A stretch of 10,536 nucleotides of DNA from Nitrospirota bacterium. Its GTDB lineage: Bacteria; Nitrospirota; Thermodesulfovibrionia; Thermodesulfovibrionales; Dissulfurispiraceae. The DNA lies in assembly GCA_013349595.1 (NCBI GenBank), contig DUZI01000036.1:1-10536 (forward strand), read 5' to 3'. Below the pieces are notes generated by a model that had not been told where the DNA came from, did no database searches, and worked only from the letters and a program-made list of their open reading frames with translations. Position numbers and translations under genes: made by a program. This document shows, one piece after another, positions 7,053-10,536 of this stretch; the stretch's first letter is position 1; the number at the start of each line of letters is the position of its first letter.

Positions 7053-8260
7053 TATAACTTTAAAGTCCCTGCACTCATAACCGTAAGTATGAGAGATATA
7101 ACAATAAATCCCACAATAACTCCTGTTATTGTTATTACAATTGGTTCTACAAGGGCAAGCATCCTCTTTGTGATATTCTTAAATCTCTCATCAAAGACCC
7201 TGTGAATCTCAAGAAATATCTCCTTTAGATTGCCACTTTCCTCTCCAACTTTTAGCATGTTGTGCACCAAATCAGGCAAAAGACTTACCTTTGAAAAGAC
7301 ATCAGCAATCCCCTTGCCTTCTTTTATTTGAGTAATTGTTGGTTCTATTGCTGACCTAATCTTTTTATCCATAATTACCATAGTTGAAAGCCTCAAGGCA
7401 TTGATAAACTCTATCCCACTGTTTAGCATGGAATACATAGAATAGGAAAACCTTGAGAGTTCAAGATAAAGCACTAACTTCCCTAAAAGTGGTAAATAGG
7501 TGAGGTGTCCATAGAGGTTGAGCAAAAGTTTCCTTATATCCTTTGAACGAAAAATAAAGACAAGGGCAACAATCACAATAATGATTAAGTAAATATTCGT
7601 TAGGCTGAAAAAATTACCAATATTGTAAAGGATTCTTGCAGTAATAGGCAGGGCAGATTCATTTTGACCAAAGATACTGAAAAAACGAGGTATTATAAAC
7701 TTAAAAATAACAATGATAGTTATTAAGCTGGCAAAGATGAGAAAAGTGGGGTAGGCAAGGGCATTTTTTATCTCACTCTTAAACTGAATCTGAAATCTTT
7801 TATACTCCGCAATATTCTCAAAGGCAGACCTTATATCTCCTACGCTCTCACCAGCCTCTATCATTGTAATTGATAGGAGATTAAATCTCCCTGTATCTGA
7901 AAATGCCTTTGCCAAGGAACTCCCTGCCTTGACATCCCTTAAAATGCTTGACAAGGCTTCTTTTAAATCCTCTTTTGTTGATGAATTAATGGCAATCTCA
8001 AGAGCCCTGTCAATCTTTATCCCTGATTTTAAGAGGATACTTAGTTCCCTGAAGAGATTATACTGATCTGTGTCATTTACCTTCTTTGAGAGAAACCTTC
8101 CTGAAAGTAATCCCTCTTTTTTATCCTTTATCGTATCAATCTCAACTACAATCAGACCGTTGCTCTTAAGGTGGGTCTTTGCCTCTTGAATTCCCTCAGC
8201 ACTTATGTTGCCCGTAATAGTCCTACCCATTGGATCGAGACACTTATATTTAAACTGCAT
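7052..8260 (-). CDS. gspF: T2SS inner-membrane platform protein GspF
   Basis: GspF is the polytopic membrane platform on which GspE drives pseudopilin assembly. The 402-aa length is standard. A short N-terminal region (MQFKYKCLDPMGRTITGNI) is typical of GspF. Two T2SSF repeats follow at about 67-190 and 270-393. Each has a SGI...AL element (LLKSGIKIDRALEIA; MLNSGIEFINALRLS), a GE..G element (IEAGESVGDI; VGEESGNLKEI) and a membrane-entry P (ALAYPTFLIF; LVEPIVITITG). Predicted membrane segments lie at about 171-190, 222-237 and 371-393. The start shares one base with the gspE stop (TAATG) and has GAGG 8 bases upstream. PilC of type IV pili is the close relative, but the surrounding genes settle the T2SS assignment. 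Confidence 0.97.
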   Translation of the reverse strand: MQFKYKCLDPMGRTITGNISAEGIQEAKTHLKSNGLIVVEIDTIKDKKEGLLSGRFLSKKVNDTDQYNLFRELSILLKSGIKIDRALEIAINSSTKEDLKEALSSILRDVKAGSSLAKAFSDTGRFNLLSITMIEAGESVGDIRSAFENIAEYKRFQIQFKSEIKNALAYPTFLIFASLITIIVIFKFIIPRFFSIFGQNESALPITARILYNIGNFFSLTNIYLIIIVIVALVFIFRSKDIRKLLLNLYGHLTYLPLLGKLVLYLELSRFSYSMYSMLNSGIEFINALRLSTMVIMDKKIRSAIEPTITQIKEGKGIADVFSKVSLLPDLVHNMLKVGEESGNLKEIFLEIHRVFDERFKNITKRMLALVEPIVITITGVIVGFIVISLILTVMSAGTLKL

Positions 8261-9948
8261 TATGTAACCCTCAAGACCTCTTCAATGGTAGTCAAGCCTT
8301 TTAAGACCTTTATCAGTCCATCTTGTCTAAGTGATCTAAAATTATATTGCTCAAAGAGGAGCTTTCTAAGTTGTCCAAGGGATCTATGTTTAATAAAAGT
8401 CTCTTTGAGCAGGTCGTCAAATTCAAAACATTCATAAATTGCCATCCTACCCCTATAACCTGTCCCTGCACATTTTGAACAACCTTTACCAATCATAAAC
8501 TTATATTCACCATTTTCAAAGAGATTGATATACCTTCTATGTAACTCAATTAATTCAAATTCCTTTAAGACCTCATCAGTCATTTCCTTTGGTACTGCAC
8601 AATTATTACAAATCTTTCTTATAATCCTTTGGGCAATGACACCGATTATAGATGCATTTAATAAGTAATCTTCGATCCCCATCTCAATCAGCCTAAACAG
8701 ACTGCTTGGTGAATCATTGGTATGAAGGGTTGATAAGACGAGATGTCCTGTCAATGCTGAATGAATGGCAATCTCTGCTGTTTCCCTGTCCCTTATCTCA
8801 CCAACCATTATGATATCAGGGTCATGTCTTAAGATTGACCTCAGGGCAGAAGCAAAGGTCAAACCAATATCTGTTTTGACCTGTATCTGATTAATACCTT
8901 CTAATTGGTACTCTACAGGGTCTTCTACGGTAATTATTTTTCTCTCTGTGTTATTAAGACGAGTGAGCATAGAGTAAAGGGTAGTTGTTTTACCTGATCC
9001 TGTAGGACCTGTAACAAGAAGAATTCCATAGGACCTTGAGATAAGTCCTAATGAAATATCAGCATGGTCTTCTTCCAAACCGAGCTGCATAATATCAAAA
9101 CTCAATCTCTCTCTATGCAAGAGTCTAAGCACCACGCTTTCGGACTTTACCATTGGGATAGTTGAGACCCTTATATCAAGTAATAAAGAGGCAACTTTTA
9201 TTGTAAATTTACCATCTTGAGGCAACCTCTTTTCTGCAATATCAAGTCCTGAAAGCAATTTAATCCTTGATACAGTAGCAAGATAAAAAGACTCCTCAAC
9301 TGTTTCCATATCATGAAGAATACCGTCAATCCTAAATCTGATACGATAGACCTCACTTATTGGCTCTATGTGGATATCTGTTACCCTTAACTCCACAGCC
9401 CTACTAAGAAGATTATTCAAAAATTTTATAATAGGCGCTTCAAAGGCCATTTCCTTTAACTTTTCTGGAGAGTCATCTATTTGAAGGGAGACAATATCAG
9501 AAGCCTTTGAAAGGCTATAAAAACGAGACAACTCCTTGAGTGTTTGTTCTGTTGATAAAAATAAAAACAAGGTATAATCAGTGTTTTTTGACAGATATTC
9601 CTCAACAGAACTATTTAAAGGGTCTGTGGTGATGCAGGTTATTAGTTTATTTTCTGGTTCAAAATCAATAGGGACAAAATTATTGTTAATCAAAAAATCA
9701 ATACTTAAATCACTATTTAAAAGAGGTACAAGCCTGTCATGATTCCAGCTAAAATCCTCTTTGTTAAATATAGGGATAGAAAGTTGTTGAGATAAGGCAC
9801 CTACTAATTGATTATCTGTAATAACGCCCTGTTGTATGAGTATCTGCCCTATATAACCTCCAACTTGTTTTTGCAGATTAAATGCATTTTCAATATCCCC
9901 ACTTGAAATATTATATAGAGAAGATAATATTTCTCCAAGTCGCATCAT
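8260..9948 (-). CDS. gspE: T2SS assembly ATPase GspE
   Basis: GspE is the cytoplasmic hexameric ATPase that powers pseudopilus assembly. The 562-aa protein has an N-terminal MshEN/T2SSE_N domain (about 1-140, starting RLGEIL and including IGQILIQQGVI). The catalytic core then shows every expected motif: Walker A GPTGSGKT (314-321), Asp box ITVEDPVEY (339-347), Walker B DPDIIMVGEIRD (376-387) and His box TGHLVLSTLHTND (400-412). A zinc-binding tetracysteine site, CNNC at 447-450 and CSKC at 490-493, marks GspE/PilB-type extension ATPases and is absent from PilT retraction ATPases. No PilT is present in the window. The start is the first of two adjacent ATGs, sharing one base with the gspG stop, and has little Shine-Dalgarno, so it probably depends on coupling to gspG. 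Confidence 0.98.
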   Translation of the reverse strand: MMRLGEILSSLYNISSGDIENAFNLQKQVGGYIGQILIQQGVITDNQLVGALSQQLSIPIFNKEDFSWNHDRLVPLLNSDLSIDFLINNNFVPIDFEPENKLITCITTDPLNSSVEEYLSKNTDYTLFLFLSTEQTLKELSRFYSLSKASDIVSLQIDDSPEKLKEMAFEAPIIKFLNNLLSRAVELRVTDIHIEPISEVYRIRFRIDGILHDMETVEESFYLATVSRIKLLSGLDIAEKRLPQDGKFTIKVASLLLDIRVSTIPMVKSESVVLRLLHRERLSFDIMQLGLEEDHADISLGLISRSYGILLVTGPTGSGKTTTLYSMLTRLNNTERKIITVEDPVEYQLEGINQIQVKTDIGLTFASALRSILRHDPDIIMVGEIRDRETAEIAIHSALTGHLVLSTLHTNDSPSSLFRLIEMGIEDYLLNASIIGVIAQRIIRKICNNCAVPKEMTDEVLKEFELIELHRRYINLFENGEYKFMIGKGCSKCAGTGYRGRMAIYECFEFDDLLKETFIKHRSLGQLRKLLFEQYNFRSLRQDGLIKVLKGLTTIEEVLRVT

Positions 9949-10337
9949 TACCAGTTTTTGATTGCCTTTTCATCTAATTTTCCATTAGGTCCAAGTGAGT
10001 AAAGGTCAAAATTGATGTGATCTCCAGGGCATTTAAATTGATAATTTCTGTTCCATGGATCTTGAGGTATCTCTTTTTTTGATAAATAAGGTCCTCTCCA
10101 CTTAGGTTCATTAGAACTGATAAGGTCTTTTAAAGAACTGGGACACTTACCCACATCAAGCATATACGATTGAACCCCTGATGAAAGTAGCTCAACTTGA
10201 GCCTTTGCAATCTCCTCCTTTGACCTCTCAAACCTACCAAGGAGGTTTGGTGTAATTAGTGATGCCAATAAGCCAATTATTACAACAACTAATAACACCT
10301 CTATGAGAGTAAAGCCTCTTGAATTTTTTAATAGCAT
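9948..10337 (-). CDS. gspG: T2SS major pseudopilin GspG
   Basis: GspG subunits form the shaft of the pseudopilus. The 129-aa precursor has leader MLLKNSRG, then FTLIEVLLVVVIIGLLASL with Glu at +5, and the conserved NLLGRFERSKEEIAKAQVE helix. The globular part shows the GspG landmarks WRGPYL (80-85), IPQDPW (90-95) and FDLYSLGPNGK (110-120), ending IKNW. Two features stand out. Cysteines at 65 (GKCPSS) and 103 (FKCPGD) are well placed for a disulfide. The calcium loop between GPNG and IKNW is short: Asn replaces the usual Asp, and the Asp pair usually found just before I-x-N-W is replaced by Lys-Ala. It is the first gene of the cluster, with Shine-Dalgarno AAGGGGTG 5 bases before the ATG, fitting its role as the most abundant subunit. 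Confidence 0.96.
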   Translation of the reverse strand: MLLKNSRGFTLIEVLLVVVIIGLLASLITPNLLGRFERSKEEIAKAQVELLSSGVQSYMLDVGKCPSSLKDLISSNEPKWRGPYLSKKEIPQDPWNRNYQFKCPGDHINFDLYSLGPNGKLDEKAIKNW

Positions 10338-10342
10338 AATAA

Positions 10343-10350
10343 CACCCCTT
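10343..10350 (-). promoter_or_regulatory. Ribosome binding site of gspG
   Basis: The minus strand reads AAGGGGTG, five bases before the ATG at 10337. It is the strongest site among the T2SS genes and supports both the start and high expression of the major pseudopilin. Confidence 0.75.
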
Positions 10351-10489
10351 TAAACTAATTTATAGAGAGATATAATAACATAAACATTTAACACCCAAAT
10401 ACAGCGATAAGAATCCTTAAAATAGCGCTTAGGAAGGGCTGTTTCAGGCTTTTTATAATCGACAAATTTTATTTAATTTTGCTTTATTC

Positions 10490-10514
10490 ATTATAATGCA
10501 ATGCCTTATGACAA
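10490..10514 (-). promoter_or_regulatory. Weak candidate promoter for the T2SS operon
   Basis: On the minus strand a perfect -10 hexamer TATAAT (10490-10495) has TTGTCA (10509-10514, 5 of 6 matches to TTGACA) upstream. The spacer is only 13 bases, well short of the usual 16-18, so the pair may be chance in AT-rich DNA. A nearer alternative is TTGGGT (10393-10398) with TTATAT 17 bases on (10370-10375), but both boxes match poorly. Confidence 0.2.
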
Positions 10515-10536
10515 AACCCTAGGAACTTTTTTTATA

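Larger units (their letters stand above)
10338..10536 (-). other. AT-rich leader upstream of the T2SS operon
   Basis: These 199 bases precede gspG and hold no convincing gene on either strand. The only clear signal is the gspG ribosome binding site AAGGGGTG at 10343-10350. A perfect 10-base palindrome, CATTATAATG, lies at 10489-10498 and puts a TATAAT on both strands. I saw no good intrinsic terminator. One minus-strand frame is open from the edge to a TAA near 10506 and could be the end of an upstream gene, but 9 codons are too few to judge. Confidence 0.6.

Noticed and set aside
289..10337. Type IV pilus cluster instead of T2SS
   Set aside because: The GspH/I/J/K pseudopilin set, including a large GspK with its NPNTAPDEV-type signature and no Glu at +5, together with the C-terminal pattern of GspG, are T2SS marks. 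No pilT or prepilin of type IVa length is present.
10441..10500. Short upstream ORF on the minus strand from the ATG within CATTATAATG (12 codons)
   Set aside because: It has no ribosome binding site and no recognisable leader-peptide pattern such as repeated codons or an attenuator hairpin.
10506..10535. C-terminal end of an upstream minus-strand gene (9 codons to a TAA)
   Set aside because: The open stretch at the edge is too short to tell from chance in AT-rich DNA.
1..10536. CRISPR arrays, tRNA or rRNA genes, insertion sequences and attachment sites
   Set aside because: I saw no regularly spaced repeats, cloverleaf-like segments, transposase motifs or terminal inverted repeats. The window is filled by tightly packed coding sequence.

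Overview
This window carries a nearly complete type II secretion system (T2SS, general secretion pathway) operon on the minus strand, reading from right to left. Eleven genes are packed end to end in the order gspG-E-F-H-I-J-K-L-M-C-D. A strongly initiated gene for an exported protein follows, and it runs off the left edge. The DNA is low in G+C (by eye, mid-30s percent, not counted). A secretin with an outer-membrane gate motif implies a two-membraned (diderm) bacterium. Arginine is often AGG/AGA and isoleucine often ATA, as is common in low-GC thermophiles and in some Nitrospirota or Thermodesulfobacteriota-like lineages. I cannot place the organism more firmly than that.

Right to left: 10338-10536 is a 199-base AT-rich leader with only weak promoter candidates. 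gspG (major pseudopilin) comes first with a strong ribosome binding site. It is followed by gspE (ATPase) and gspF (inner-membrane platform), then the four minor pseudopilins gspH, gspI, gspJ and gspK. Next come the inner-membrane assembly proteins gspL (PilM/PilN-like fusion), gspM (PilO-like) and a short gspC (PilP-like, no PDZ domain), and then the secretin gspD. Junctions are 1-base TAATG overlaps (G/E, E/F, F/H, L/M), a 4-base ATGA overlap (M/C), longer overlaps (I/J, J/K) or tiny gaps. This points to one transcript with translational coupling.

Together: GspE hydrolyses ATP in the cytoplasm and, through GspL and GspF, drives assembly of a GspG filament capped by GspH/I/J/K. The filament is thought to push folded periplasmic cargo through the GspD channel, with GspC linking the inner-membrane platform to GspD. 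No prepilin peptidase (gspO), gspN or pilotin gene is visible, so these must lie elsewhere or be absent. The leftmost partial gene has a clean signal peptide, the best Shine-Dalgarno sequence in the window and a gap of only 27 bases from gspD. It is a reasonable but unproven candidate for a secreted substrate or accessory protein.

The core machinery is a known system. The unusual points are the gene order with gspG first, the reduced GspC, a GspG with a cysteine pair and an altered calcium loop, a repeat-associated double start at gspD, and the unidentified exported protein.
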